Positions 15,519-24,991 are shown, counted from the stretch's first letter. The stretch is DNA of 64,000 nucleotides from DASQPJ01 sp036268355 (GCA_036268355.1 DATAUG010000223.1:8378-72377); one strand, 5' to 3'. Made by a program: numbers and translations. Notes: a model not told the origin generated them from the sequence alone.

Positions 15519-17363
15519 ATGGGCCACTACAAAGCCAACCGCCGCGACATCGACTTCAACCTCTTCGAGTTCCTGCGCCGCGACCAGGTCCTCGGCACCG
15601 GCGCCTACGCCGAGGTCGACGTCGACTCCGCTCGCGCCCTGCTCGACGAGACCGAGCGCCTCGCGACCGAGGACCTCCCCGACTCGATGATCGACTCGGA
15701 CCGCGTCCCGCCGGTCTTCGACCCGGTCACGCACTCGGTGGTCATGCCCGAGACGTTCAGGAAGGCGCAGCACGCCTACATGGACTCCGAGATGTGGCGG
15801 CTGGACCTGCCGGCTGAGATCGGCGGCACCGCTGCGCCGATGACGTTGCGCTGGGCGATCCAGGAGATGGTGCTCGGCGCAAACCCCGCCGTGCACATCT
15901 ACGCCGCCGGCCCGGGCTTCGCAACCGCGCTGTTCCGCAACGGCACCGAGGAGCAGAAACGCCTGGCGCAGCTGATGGTCGACAAGCGCTGGGGCGGCAC
16001 GATGTGCCTAACCGAGCCGGATGCCGGTTCCGACGTCGGCGCCGGCCGCACCAAGGCCGCACTGCAGCCCGACGGCACCTGGCACATCACCGGGGTCAAG
16101 CGGTTCATCACCTCGGCCGAGCACGACATGGCCGACAACATCATCCACTTCGTGCTCGCCCGCCCCGAGGGCGCTCGACCGGGCACCAAGGGCCTGTCGC
16201 TGTTCATCGTGCCGAAGTTCAATGTCGACATCGCCACCGGCGAGCTCGGCGAACGCAACGGCGTGTACGTGACCAACGTCGAGCACAAGATGGGCCTGAA
16301 GGCCTCCACCACCTGCGAGCTGACCTTCGGCGACACAGGAACAACGGGAGGTGGCCCAGCCGTGGGCATCCTGCTGGGCGACGTCCACGACGGCATCGCG
16401 CAGATGTTCCAGATCATCGAGAACGCCCGCATGATGGTCGGCACCAAGGCCATCGCAACGTTGTCGACCGGTTACCTGAACGCGCTGGAGTACGCCAAGG
16501 AACGCGTGCAGGGCCCGGACCTGACCCGGTCGACCGACAAGACCGCGCCACGGGTGACGATCATCCACCACCCCGAGGTCCGCCGGTCGTTGATGATGCA
16601 GAAGGCCTACGTCGAGGGCATGCGCGCGCTGGTGCTGTACACCGCCAGCATCCAGGACGAGATCTACGCCGACTTCCTGGTCGGCAACCAGCCGGACAAG
16701 ACCTCCGAGAGCCTCAACGACCTGCTGCTCCCGCTGGTGAAGGGCGTCGGCTCGGAACGCTCCTACGCCCTGCTCGCCGATGCACTGCAGATCTTCGGCG
16801 GTTCGGGCTACCTGCAGGACTACCCGCTGGAGCAGTACATCCGGGACGCGAAGATCGACACCCTCTACGAGGGCACCACCGCGATCCAAGGCATGGACTT
16901 CTTCTTCCGCAAGATCGTCCGCGACCAGGGTCAGGCGTTGACCGCGCTGGCCGACCAGATCGAGAAGTTCGCCGCCGACGACCCGGCCGGTCCGCTGGGT
17001 GCCGAGCGGGCGCTGCTCGGGACAGCCCTGGCCGATGTGCAGGCGATCATCGGCACGATGGTCGGCTCGTTGACCGACGCCATGGGCGAGGTCACGGCGA
17101 TGTACCAGGTCGGGCAGAACACCACGCGCCTGCTGATGGCCGCCGGCGACCTGGTGATCGGGTGGCTGTTGCTGCGGCAGGCGCAGGTGGCGCTGGCGGC
17201 GTTGGACAAAGCGCCCGGCCAGCGCGACACGGCCTTCTACCGGGGCAAGGTCGCCGCGGCCCGCTTCTTCGCCGCCCAGGTACTGCCCACGCTGCACGCG
17301 CAACGGTTGATCGCCGAGGGGATCGACAACTCGCTGATGGCCGTGGCCGAGAGCGAGTTCTGA
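15519..17363 (+). CDS. fadE: acyl-CoA dehydrogenase
   Basis: A 614-residue flavoprotein of the long acyl-CoA dehydrogenase group, catalysing the first oxidation of fatty-acid beta-oxidation. Features: N-terminal extension with YKANRRDIDFNLFE, FAD/substrate signature MCLTEPDAGSDVGAGRTKA, C-terminal domain with FGGSGYLQDYPLEQ, and the catalytic-base region LYEGTTAIQGMDFF with Glu near residue 450. An extra C-terminal helical domain is present, as in other ~600-residue members. ATG 15519 follows GGAGG by 8 bases. It is probably repressed through the paired operator-like repeats upstream and induced by fatty acids. Confidence 0.93.
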   Translation: MGHYKANRRDIDFNLFEFLRRDQVLGTGAYAEVDVDSARALLDETERLATEDLPDSMIDSDRVPPVFDPVTHSVVMPETFRKAQHAYMDSEMWRLDLPAEIGGTAAPMTLRWAIQEMVLGANPAVHIYAAGPGFATALFRNGTEEQKRLAQLMVDKRWGGTMCLTEPDAGSDVGAGRTKAALQPDGTWHITGVKRFITSAEHDMADNIIHFVLARPEGARPGTKGLSLFIVPKFNVDIATGELGERNGVYVTNVEHKMGLKASTTCELTFGDTGTTGGGPAVGILLGDVHDGIAQMFQIIENARMMVGTKAIATLSTGYLNALEYAKERVQGPDLTRSTDKTAPRVTIIHHPEVRRSLMMQKAYVEGMRALVLYTASIQDEIYADFLVGNQPDKTSESLNDLLLPLVKGVGSERSYALLADALQIFGGSGYLQDYPLEQYIRDAKIDTLYEGTTAIQGMDFFFRKIVRDQGQALTALADQIEKFAADDPAGPLGAERALLGTALADVQAIIGTMVGSLTDAMGEVTAMYQVGQNTTRLLMAAGDLVIGWLLLRQAQVALAALDKAPGQRDTAFYRGKVAAARFFAAQVLPTLHAQRLIAEGIDNSLMAVAESEF

Positions 17364-17386
17364 TCTGAGCCCCCCGTGGTCTCGTA

Positions 17387-17560
17387 GGGGGTGACACCCC
17401 CATCGACCGCCCGCCGGCGACGACACGCCCCGAACACCCCTCGCACGGGGTGACACCCCCACGACGGCTGAGCCACCTGTGGTCGTACGGGGTGACACCC
17501 CCATCGACCGCCCGCCGGCGACGACACGCCCCCAACACCCGTCGCACGGGGTGACACCCC
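17387..17560. repeat. tandem 101-bp repeat with four GGGGTGACACCCC palindromes
   Basis: Two near-identical 101-bp units lie between fadE and the ArsB-like gene. Each has two copies of the palindrome GGGGTGACACCCC, at 17387, 17447, 17489 and 17548. The inner segment with CGCCCGCCGGCGACGACACG is identical in both. The same palindrome occurs at 33931 and 51491-51564, so this is a dispersed intergenic repeat family comparable to REP/BIME elements. The convergent position suggests a terminator or nucleoid function, by inference. Confidence 0.85.
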
Positions 17561-17628
17561 ACGACGGCAGCGGGGGAGCCTGTGGCCGCCGGTAGCCGAG
17601 TTCGCGGCCGCGCGCGCACCCGTCCGCG

Positions 17629-18903
17629 TCAACCCCCGATCAGCCGCAGGCCGAGCCAGAGGGCGGCCGTGGCCGCGGCGATCCCGGGGGCCACCGTGCA
17701 CAGGGCGTGCCGGGTGAACGCGGCCAGGCTCACCGGCACGCCCGCGGCACGCGTCACCCGCAGCCACAGCAGCGTGGCCAGCGATCCGACGTAGGTCAGG
17801 TTCGGGCCCACGTTCACCCCGATCAGCGTGGCAAGGACGGCGCCGGGACCGGCGGGCGCTGCCGCGGGCAGCAGCAGCAGCACCGCGGGCAGGTTGTTGA
17901 CCAGGTTGGCCAGCAGCGCCGCTACCGTGGCGAGCACGAAAAGGCCGAGCAGTCCGCGATCACCGTGGACCGCCTGCCGGACCACCTGGCCCAGGCCACG
18001 CCGCGAGACCGCGTCGACCAGCACGGCCAGTGCGGCGACGAACAGCAGGAACGCCGGGTCGAGCCAAGCCGCCAACCTTCCGGGGGACACCGTCCCGTCG
18101 ACCACGCGCCGGGCGCCGAGCAGCACCGCGCCGCCCCCGGCGACGATGGCCACCGGCACGCCGGTCGGTGAAGAGAGCAGGAAGCCGGCCAACGTGGTGC
18201 CCAGCACCGCGAGGGCCCAACGGGGCGGACGAACAGCGTGAGCCGCCCCGCCGGCGCCCGAACCGGCGCCCGAACCCGCGCGCGAACCGCCGCCCGTACG
18301 CAGGTCGCCCGCGAAGCACCACCGGGCCCCCGCGTACTCCACCGCCAGCACGGCCAGCGTCGGCAGGGCCATCAGCGCGGCGAACCGGGCCACCGACAGG
18401 TCGGCGGCGTGGAAGGCCAGCAGGTTGGTGAGGTTCGAGACCGGGAGCAACAAGGAACCCGAGTTGGCCACGTGCAGGGTGGCGTGCAGGTGCGGCCGGG
18501 CCCGGACCCCGGCCCGGGCGGCCGTCGCGAGGACCACCGGCGTGAACAGCACCACGGTGGCGTCCAGGCTCAGCACGGTGGTCACCGCGAACGCGATCGC
18601 GACGACCCACCCGAGCAGCCCGACAGGCCCGTTCCGGGCCGAGCGGGCCAACAGCGACCCCGCCCAGTCGAAGACGCCCTCGATCTCGCACAGTCGGGCG
18701 AGCACGAGGACGGCCGCCAGGAATGCCAGCGTGGGCGCCAGGGCCCGCAACTGGGTACGGGCGGCGGCGGTGGACTCCAGGCCGCTCGCCAGACACACCG
18801 CGGCGGCCGGGACGGCGACGGCCGCCTCCGGGATCCCCCGGGGTCGCGCGATCGCGACGGCCAGGGTCAGCGCCAACAGGCCGAGGCAGGCCATGAGCGC
18901 CAA
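17629..18903 (-). CDS. ArsB/SLC13-type membrane permease
   Basis: A 424-residue protein with about eleven transmembrane helices and a Gly/Ala/Ser repeat loop in the middle (SRAGSGAGSGAGG). The conserved ArsB/NhaD block LVNNLPAVLLLLP followed by IGVNVGPNLTYVGSLATLLW near the C-terminus, and SNLTNLLAFH in the first half, place it in the arsenite/anion exporter superfamily. The TTG start at 18903 is preferred because AGGAGG lies 7 bases upstream; ATG 18894 is the alternative. Arsenite export is possible, but no arsR lies beside it. Divergent from the TetR gene. Confidence 0.8.
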   Translation of the reverse strand: MALMACLGLLALTLAVAIARPRGIPEAAVAVPAAAVCLASGLESTAAARTQLRALAPTLAFLAAVLVLARLCEIEGVFDWAGSLLARSARNGPVGLLGWVVAIAFAVTTVLSLDATVVLFTPVVLATAARAGVRARPHLHATLHVANSGSLLLPVSNLTNLLAFHAADLSVARFAALMALPTLAVLAVEYAGARWCFAGDLRTGGGSRAGSGAGSGAGGAAHAVRPPRWALAVLGTTLAGFLLSSPTGVPVAIVAGGGAVLLGARRVVDGTVSPGRLAAWLDPAFLLFVAALAVLVDAVSRRGLGQVVRQAVHGDRGLLGLFVLATVAALLANLVNNLPAVLLLLPAAAPAGPGAVLATLIGVNVGPNLTYVGSLATLLWLRVTRAAGVPVSLAAFTRHALCTVAPGIAAATAALWLGLRLIGG

Positions 18904-19105
18904 GCCACCGCCTCCTCGCCGCGCACCCCATGATCGTTGTCGGCCCGGTGGAAGGTATGTTCGCCGAAGAGCGGCGGATCAGCGGCACCGCCCGGGGGCG
19001 GCGTCGCGACCATCCGCCGCCGGCTGCGCACAAGCCCGTCGCATGGAGGCGCCCGCCCGGCACACCGTTGCAACCGAAGCACACGGAATGACGAAGATGG
19101 ATCAC

Positions 19106-19762
19106 ATGAGCACCCAGCATGCGGACGTTGCGACACCCACGACGCAGCCGCTACGGCGTGAGCCGATGCAACGGCGCAGCGTGGCCCGGGTACAACGCAT
19201 GCTGGACGCCGCCCAGGAACTCGTCGCCGAGGTCGGCTACGACGCGCTGACCACGACGCTCATCGCCGAACGCGCCGGGGTGTCCATCGGGTCGCTCTAC
19301 CAGTTCTTCCCCGACAAGCAGGCCGTGGTCCGCGCGGTGGCGCTGCGCAACCTCGAGATGTTCAGCGACCGGCTGACCGGGATGGTCCGCTCCCGTTCCC
19401 TGCAAACCTGGTGGGACGTCGTCTCCGAGGTCATCGACCAGTACGTGGACATGCACCAGAAGATCCCCGGTTTTCGGGCGATCCGCTTCGGCGACGTGGC
19501 GGACTTGCACCTGCTGGATCCCGAGCGGGACAACGACACCGTCGTGGTCGACCGATTCATCGAGTTGATTGCGCCGTTCGCGCGCGTCCGGGCCACCGAG
19601 ACGGTGCGGCTGGATCTGGTCATCGCGGTTCGCATCGCGGACTCGTTGACCCGCTACGCCTTCGAACGCGATCCGGCGGGAGACATCGACGTGCTCGAGG
19701 AGACCAAGCGGGTGGTCAGGGCGCACCTGAGTCGCGCCCTGGGTGATCCACAAGTCCCGTGA
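19106..19762 (+). CDS. TetR-family transcriptional regulator
   Basis: A 218-residue repressor. The N-terminal helix-turn-helix (about residues 20-68) contains LIAERAGVSIGSLYQFFPDK, the family hallmark. The C-terminal ligand domain begins after residue 75 and resembles the group with a TetR_C_17-like end (RVRATETVRLDLVIAVRIAD). Three in-frame ATGs lie at 19088, 19097 and 19106; I chose the last on weak ribosome-site grounds. It is divergent from the ArsB-like permease, the usual arrangement for a local repressor, and a canonical terminator follows. Confidence 0.87.
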   Translation: MSTQHADVATPTTQPLRREPMQRRSVARVQRMLDAAQELVAEVGYDALTTTLIAERAGVSIGSLYQFFPDKQAVVRAVALRNLEMFSDRLTGMVRSRSLQTWWDVVSEVIDQYVDMHQKIPGFRAIRFGDVADLHLLDPERDNDTVVVDRFIELIAPFARVRATETVRLDLVIAVRIADSLTRYAFERDPAGDIDVLEETKRVVRAHLSRALGDPQVP

Positions 19763-19765
19763 AGC

Positions 19766-19786
19766 CACCCGTCAAGGGTGTTTTTT
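19766..19786 (+). terminator. intrinsic terminator of the tetR gene
   Basis: CACCC-GTCAA-GGGTG followed directly by six T, starting 4 bases after the stop. It is the only textbook stem plus U-tract terminator noticed in this GC-rich window. Confidence 0.85.
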
Positions 19787-19905
19787 GGCCATAACTTCAC
19801 TGGCACTCCGAGACGAACACGCGCACCATGTCGGCGTAGGCCACGCCGGATGTGTTTCCCATCCGCCTCGGCGTCCTCGTGTTCCTCAGTGAAAGGCTGG
19901 CCGCT

Positions 19906-21126
19906 GTGCCCGAGGTGGCATCCGAAGCAACAGCTCGTCAGCGCCGCCGCGGAGCCGCACTGCTGCTCAGCATGGGCCTGCTGGGCGGGTGCGCCACCAG
20001 TGTCGCCGCCACGCGGGTCGAGACCGAGGCCAAGACCGCGCCGCAGACCGCCCCGGCACCGGCGACCGCCGCGACCGCCGCACCGGCCGTGGACTCCAAC
20101 CTGTTGCCCGGCATGCCGTTGCCGCTGGATCCCAACAACCTCTACGCCGCCGACGGTCCGGGCATGCTGGCGCCGTTCCTGCGCGACGTGACCCCGCGCG
20201 TCTACGTCCCGAACTCCCGCGGGCACACCGTCGACGTGATCGACCCGGCCACCGGCAAGATCATCCAGAGCATCGACGTCGGCATCAACCCGCAGCACGT
20301 CGTGCCGTCCTGGGACATGCGCACGCTTTGGGTGAACAACGACAAGGGCAACTCGCTGACCCCGATCGACGCGTTGACCGGCCTGGTGGGCGCACCGGTC
20401 CCGGTGCACGACCCGTACAACCTGTACTTCACGCCGGACGGCAAGTCCGCGGTGGTGATGGCGTCCGAGGACCGGCAGATCGTCTTCCGCGACCCGCACA
20501 CGATGGCGATCCAGTCCACGCTGCCGGTCGCCTGCGACGGCGTGAACCACGCCGACTTCTCGCCCGACGGCAAGTACATGATCGTCACCTGCGAGTTCAC
20601 CGGCGAGCTGCTCAAGGTCGACGTGGTCAACCACACCCTGCTCGGCACGCTGATGCTGGACAAGGGCGCGATGCCGCAGGACATCAAGATCGCGCCGGAC
20701 GGCAAGGTCTGGTACGTCGCCGACATGATGCGCAACGGCATCTACACCCTCGACGGCGACAACTTCAAGGTCACCGGCTTCATCCCGACGGGCAAGGCCA
20801 CGCACGGGCTGTTCATCAGCCGGGACGCCAAGCTGATGTACATCAGCAACCGGGGCGAGGGCTCGATCTCGACATTCGACCTGGCCACCCAGAAGCTGAT
20901 CGGCAAGTGGTTCATCCCCGGCGGCGGCAGCCCGGACATGGGCGGCCTGAACGTCGACGGCGACATCATGTGGGTGTCCGGTCGCTACAACAGCGTGGTC
21001 TACGAGATCGACCTGAAGAACTGGAAGCTGCTGGCGAAGATCCCCGTCGGCGCGCAGCCACACGGGCTCTGCGTCTGGCCGCAGCCGGGCCGGTACTCGC
21101 TCGGCCACACCGGGGTAATGCGGTAG
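19906..21126 (+). CDS. lipoprotein with YVTN-type beta-propeller
   Basis: About 406 residues. The signal peptide ends in a lipobox LGGC with Cys near residue 29, followed by an Ala/Thr/Pro linker. The rest is a seven-bladed propeller of the YncE/YVTN type: repeated VYVPNSRGHTVDVIDPATGK, VNNDKGNSLTPIDALTG, LYFTPDGKSAVV, DFSPDGKYMIVT, MYISNRGEGSISTFDLA. GTG 19906 gives the best lipoprotein leader; an upstream frame start at 19852 would bury it. Such proteins act at the cell surface as binding or scaffold modules. It faces the Kelch lipoprotein convergently. Confidence 0.82.
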   Translation: MPEVASEATARQRRRGAALLLSMGLLGGCATSVAATRVETEAKTAPQTAPAPATAATAAPAVDSNLLPGMPLPLDPNNLYAADGPGMLAPFLRDVTPRVYVPNSRGHTVDVIDPATGKIIQSIDVGINPQHVVPSWDMRTLWVNNDKGNSLTPIDALTGLVGAPVPVHDPYNLYFTPDGKSAVVMASEDRQIVFRDPHTMAIQSTLPVACDGVNHADFSPDGKYMIVTCEFTGELLKVDVVNHTLLGTLMLDKGAMPQDIKIAPDGKVWYVADMMRNGIYTLDGDNFKVTGFIPTGKATHGLFISRDAKLMYISNRGEGSISTFDLATQKLIGKWFIPGGGSPDMGGLNVDGDIMWVSGRYNSVVYEIDLKNWKLLAKIPVGAQPHGLCVWPQPGRYSLGHTGVMR

Positions 21127-21206
21127 CGGGCGGACCATCGGCGCGAACCTGGGCAGAGGTCTGCTCGCGAAAAGCACGAGCCAAGTCGGTTCGTCGTTGT
21201 TACATT

Positions 21207-21223
21207 GCGGCGCTCCGCGCCGC
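21207..21223. terminator. hairpin between convergent lipoprotein genes
   Basis: GCGGCGC-TCC-GCGCCGC, a perfect 7-bp stem. A second, weaker hairpin GCTCG-N9-CGAGC lies at 21163-21181. Both are between the ends of the YVTN and Kelch lipoproteins. Confidence 0.5.
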
Positions 21224-21284
21224 TTCGCGCTCGCTGCGCTCGCAGTGGTCGGGCCGTCGGGCCGAATCACACGACGACCCGAAG

Positions 21285-22361
21285 TCAGTAACCGGGGGCG
21301 GTGGTCGCCTGGTTGCCCGGCCCGTCCGCGGGTGATTCGAGGATCTGCAACCGGTCGGTCTCCAGCGACGGACCGGCGACCGGGCCGCCGGCCGGGATGT
21401 ACAGCCGCTCGTGGGCCACAGCGGCGCCGATGCCCTGGACCGGCTGTGGCAGTTTCGCCAGCATGGTCCAGGCGTTCGTGGTCGGGTCCCAGGCCCAGAC
21501 GTCGCCGAAGACCTTGGTCTCGGTCGAGTTCTCGCCACCGATCACGACGAATCTGCCGCCGAAGTCCGCGCCCGCGAAGGAGTTGCGCGGGGCCGGCAGC
21601 GCGGCCGCTGTGGACCACTTGTCGGTGGCCGGGTCGTAGACGTCGTGCTCGGTGTTCTCGCCCGGCCGCCCGCCGACCACGTGGATCTTGCCGGCCACCA
21701 CGGCGTACGCGGTGTGGTCGGTGGCCCGCGGGATCGCGGCCGCGGTGGTCCAGGTCCCGGTGGCCGGGTCGTAGACGTCGTGGCGGGTGATGTCGCGCTG
21801 CTGCGAGTCGCGCCCGCCGATCAGGTGGATCTTCCCGTCGAGGACGACCGCCACAGCGGCCGCGCGGGGGGTGGGCATCGGCGGCAGGGTCGTCCACTTG
21901 TCGGTGGCCGGGTCCCACCGGAACACCTCGTCGGAGACGCCCTTCGGGCTGTACCCGCCCATTGCGTAGAGCATCCCGCCGACCGAGGTCGTCCCGACGT
22001 GGTCCAGCTGATCGGGCAGGTCGGCCGCGGTGACCCACTTGTCGACGGTCAGGTCGAGGTAGACGTGCACGCTGTGGTGCGGTTTGCCCCCGAGGTAGCC
22101 ACCGACCACGTGGATCTGGTTGCCGCCGACCAGCGCGACGCCGATCTCGCTGACCGCGACCGGCAACTTCGGGCCGTCGGTCCAGACGAACGATGACGGG
22201 TCGAATGTCGTCGGTCCCGGGGTTGGGTCCAGCGGACGGGAGGCCGGCGAACCCGCCGGTACACTCACGGTCGGTAACACCGCGGCGCCAGTTCCACTCG
22301 ACCCGCAGGCCGCCAGCAGCAGGACGAGACCCAGCCCACCGATCTTCTGACGCATCGTCAT
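21285..22361 (-). CDS. Kelch-repeat lipoprotein
   Basis: A 358-residue protein starting MTMRQKIGG with lipobox LAAC (Cys near residue 19), then a Pro/Thr linker. At least five Kelch motifs follow, each with the Gly-Gly doublet and downstream Tyr/Trp: IHVVGGYLGG, LYAMGGYSPKG, IHLIGGRDSQQ, IHVVGGRPGEN, FVVIGGENSTE, with DPATDKWTT-type ends. This is a surface beta-propeller of unknown partner. It follows the nitrilase gene by 12 bases, suggesting one operon. Confidence 0.85.
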   Translation of the reverse strand: MTMRQKIGGLGLVLLLAACGSSGTGAAVLPTVSVPAGSPASRPLDPTPGPTTFDPSSFVWTDGPKLPVAVSEIGVALVGGNQIHVVGGYLGGKPHHSVHVYLDLTVDKWVTAADLPDQLDHVGTTSVGGMLYAMGGYSPKGVSDEVFRWDPATDKWTTLPPMPTPRAAAVAVVLDGKIHLIGGRDSQQRDITRHDVYDPATGTWTTAAAIPRATDHTAYAVVAGKIHVVGGRPGENTEHDVYDPATDKWSTAAALPAPRNSFAGADFGGRFVVIGGENSTETKVFGDVWAWDPTTNAWTMLAKLPQPVQGIGAAVAHERLYIPAGGPVAGPSLETDRLQILESPADGPGNQATTAPGY

Positions 22362-22373
22362 CCAAGGCCGGTC

Positions 22374-23144
22374 TCAGAGCCTGCGGTCGCGCAGGGCGGG
22401 AAACTCCTTGCGCACCTCGGCAACCCGCGACGCGTCGATCTCGACATCGAGCACCGTCTCCGTCGTCCCCGCCTCGGCCAGCACCTCGCCCCAAGGATCC
22501 ACCACCAGCGAGCCGCCGGCCTGCACCACGCCGACCTGCGTGCCACAGGCGCCGGCGGCAAGCACGAACGCCAGGTTCTCCACCGCTCGGGCCCGAGCGA
22601 GCAGCCGCCAGTGCTCCGCGCGTCGAGCGGGCCACGACGCGCTGACCAGGAACGCCTGCGCCCCCGAGTCGAGCAGGGCGCGGAACAGCTCGGGGAAGCG
22701 CAGGTCGTAGCAGGTGGCAATGCCGAGCGTGACCTCGGGCAGCTTCCAGCACACCAGTTCGGTGCCGGGCGCGACCATGACCGCCTCACCGGAGTCGAAC
22801 CCGAACCGGTGGATCTTGCGGTACCGCTGGACCGGCACACCGTCCGGGTCGATCAGGACCGCGGTGTTGTAGAGCCGGTCTCCCTCGCGCTCGACGATCG
22901 AACCGGCGTGCAGGTGGACGCCGGCGGCCCGCGCGGCCGCGCACATTGCCGTCACCACCGGCCCGTCCAGGCCCTCCGCGGTCAGGTCCCACTGGTCGGG
23001 CGCCCAGGCGCCGTGCGCCCACAGCTCGGGCAGCACGACCAGGTCGGCCCCGGCGCAGCTGCGCACGATCGACGCCGCCCGGGCGATCCGCTCGGCCATG
23101 GGCTCGGCCAACGAAACGTCCAGCTGGACCAGACACACCCGCAT
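22374..23144 (-). CDS. nitrilase-superfamily carbon-nitrogen hydrolase
   Basis: A 256-residue amidase-type enzyme with the full catalytic triad: Glu40 in LPELW, Lys110 in YRKIH and Cys145 in ATCYDLRFPELFR. The sequence near the Cys and the length fit the omega-amidase/Nit2-like or deaminated-glutathione amidase branch, acting on small amides in the cytoplasm. It is the first gene of a pair with the Kelch lipoprotein. Upstream (23145-23480) no gene is found; that stretch holds tandem copies of the E2 gene end. Confidence 0.88.
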   Translation of the reverse strand: MRVCLVQLDVSLAEPMAERIARAASIVRSCAGADLVVLPELWAHGAWAPDQWDLTAEGLDGPVVTAMCAAARAAGVHLHAGSIVEREGDRLYNTAVLIDPDGVPVQRYRKIHRFGFDSGEAVMVAPGTELVCWKLPEVTLGIATCYDLRFPELFRALLDSGAQAFLVSASWPARRAEHWRLLARARAVENLAFVLAAGACGTQVGVVQAGGSLVVDPWGEVLAEAGTTETVLDVEIDASRVAEVRKEFPALRDRRL

Positions 23145-23349
23145 GCCGACAGTCTGCCCGCCCGGCGCCGAGCCTGCGCTCAGGCAACCCGGGCGAAACT
23201 GTCGGCGCCGTCGATTAGCGTGGAAAGTGGGGGCCCGGTGGTGTGCCCCACCCTTCGGGGGGTGGAGCGGTAGTCGCGCTTGCAGAGTGCAGCGGTATCG
23301 CGCCTGGTGAGATCGAGCGGCGTCCTTGGCTCCGGACCTGGGCCCGGCT

Positions 23350-23535
23350 CAAGAGCAGCGCGGTCGCCATGTCGGTCAACACAGCACCGAGCCGACGTCG
23401 AGGGGGCAACCGCTCAGAACAACAGCGCGGTCGTCGGGTCGGTCAACACAGCACCGAGCCGACGTCGGGCGGGGAACTGCTCAGAAGAGCAGCGCGGTCG
23501 CCGGATCGGTGAGCACCGAGCCGACGTCCACCAGG
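23350..23535. repeat. 67-bp tandem repeat derived from the E2 gene 3' end
   Basis: Three consecutive copies with exact 67-base spacing (GCAGCGCGGTCG or its variant at 23355, 23422 and 23489). The copy at 23489 is the coding end of the E2 gene itself, so the last ~15 codons were duplicated twice beyond the stop. The two outer copies carry a small insertion that breaks the frame. Confidence 0.8.
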
Positions 23536-24962
23536 AACCGCGACCCGGCCTCGCCGTCGACGACCCGATGGTCGAACGACAACGACAGCGTCGTCACCTG
23601 ACGCACAGTCACTTCGTTGTTCACGACCCAGGGCTGGGGCCGGATCATGCCGAAGGCCAGGATGGCCGACTCCCCCGGGTTCAGAATCGGGGTGCCCGCG
23701 TCCACGCCGAAGACGCCGACGTTGGTGATCGTGATCGTGCCGCCGGACATGTCCGCGGGTTGAGTACGACCCTCCCGAGCGGTGCCGATCAATTCGGCGA
23801 GCCCCGCGGCCAACTGCGGCAGCGACATCGCGTCGGCGTCCTTGATGTTGGGCACCAGCAAGCCCCGCGGGGTCGCGGCGGCGATGCCGAGGTTCACGTA
23901 GTGCTTCAGGACGATCTCGCCCGCCGCGTCGTCGAAGGTCGAGTTGATCTCCGGGGTCCGCTTGACCGCCAGACACATCGCCTTGGCCAGGATCAGCAGC
24001 GGCGAGACCTTCAGACCGGCCATGGCCGGGTGCTGCTTCAACCTTGCGACGAACTCCACCGTCCCGGTGGCGTCCACGGTCAGGAACTCGGTGACGTGCG
24101 GGGCGGTGAAGGCGCTGTTCACCATTGCCGCAGCGATCATCCGGCGCACGCCCTTGACCGCGACGCGCTCCTCCCGGTCCGCGGCGGGCCGGGTGAGCGT
24201 GGCCGGTTGCGCGGCCGTCGCGACGTCCTCGCGAGTGATCGTGCCGTTCGGGCCGGTCGGGCGGACGACCCGCAGGTCCACGCCCAGATCGCGGGCCATC
24301 TTGCGCACCGGAGGCTTGGCCAACACCGCGATCCGGGACGCCCCGGCGCCCTGCTCCTCCAGCGGAATGGTGCGAGCCGGCACCGCGTCGCCCGCGTAGG
24401 GACTCTCCCGAGCCTCGATCAGGCGTCCGGCCTCCAGGCCGCCGAGGCGCACCGGCCGGAACGGTTCGGTTCCCATCGGTCCGGCCGGGACGCCTTCGCC
24501 CACGGCTGCGGCCGGGGTCCGGTGGTGGGCGCCGTCGTGGACGCCGCGCCGCGGCCGCCGCTGGGCGGTGGTCGTCCGGGGCCCGTAGCCGACCAGCACC
24601 GCGGTCCGACCGCCCGGCATCTCCCCGCCGATGAGTCCCGCGGCGGGCGGACCCTCCACAGCGTCCGGGGAATCGGCACCTATAGGTGACGGTTCCCCGG
24701 ACGCAACCGGGTTGGCGTGGGGTTCGGTCTCGATCGTGATGATCGGGGTGCCCACGTCGACGACCTCGCCGACAGCGGCCAGCAGCTCGACGACCTCGCC
24801 GGCGTACGGGCTGGGCAGTTCGACGGCCGCCTTGGCGGTCTCGATCTCGACCAACGGCTGATTGACCGTCACAACCGTGCCGGGCTGGACGAACCAGCGC
24901 AGGATCTCGCCGTCGGTCAGGCCTTCACCCACGTCGGGCAGCTTGAACTGCTTGCGTGCCAC
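23481..24962 (-). CDS. bkdC-like: 2-oxoacid dehydrogenase E2 component (branched-chain type)
   Basis: A 493-residue lipoyl acyltransferase. Domains: one lipoyl domain with Lys44 in EIETAKAAVE (residues 1-80), a long variable linker (about 85-215), the peripheral subunit-binding domain with PPVRKMARDLGVDL (about 215-255), then the catalytic domain ending with His465 and Asp469 in DHRVVDG. The gene follows E1beta by 40 bases in the operon bkdA-bkdB-bkdC. The linker contains a palindromic element (24661-24707) that also occurs between the E1 genes. Branched-chain acyl-CoA production from Val/Leu/Ile ketoacids is most likely; pyruvate or acetoin cannot be excluded. Confidence 0.92.
   Translation of the reverse strand: MARKQFKLPDVGEGLTDGEILRWFVQPGTVVTVNQPLVEIETAKAAVELPSPYAGEVVELLAAVGEVVDVGTPIITIETEPHANPVASGEPSPIGADSPDAVEGPPAAGLIGGEMPGGRTAVLVGYGPRTTTAQRRPRRGVHDGAHHRTPAAAVGEGVPAGPMGTEPFRPVRLGGLEAGRLIEARESPYAGDAVPARTIPLEEQGAGASRIAVLAKPPVRKMARDLGVDLRVVRPTGPNGTITREDVATAAQPATLTRPAADREERVAVKGVRRMIAAAMVNSAFTAPHVTEFLTVDATGTVEFVARLKQHPAMAGLKVSPLLILAKAMCLAVKRTPEINSTFDDAAGEIVLKHYVNLGIAAATPRGLLVPNIKDADAMSLPQLAAGLAELIGTAREGRTQPADMSGGTITITNVGVFGVDAGTPILNPGESAILAFGMIRPQPWVVNNEVTVRQVTTLSLSFDHRVVDGEAGSRFLVDVGSVLTDPATALLF
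24661..24707. repeat. palindromic element inside the E2 coding region
   Basis: Arms GCGTCCGGGGAA and TTCCCCGGACGC (12 bp) enclose 20 bases that contain their own perfect palindrome CACCTATAGGTG. The element is in frame and encodes part of the Pro/Ala/Ser linker. A second, about 70 percent similar copy lies at 26010-26057, between the E1 genes. Confidence 0.7.
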
Positions 24963-24991
24963 TTCGTCCGTCCCTCAGGCAGTGAACAATT

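Noticed and set aside
17387..17560. CRISPR array
   Set aside because: The units are 101 bp with nearly identical spacers, only two copies, and no cas genes are near; it is a tandem duplication of a palindromic repeat.
22348..22360. TGACG-CAT-CGTCA hairpin as a terminator
   Set aside because: It is the coding start (MTMRQ) of the Kelch lipoprotein, so the symmetry arises from codons.
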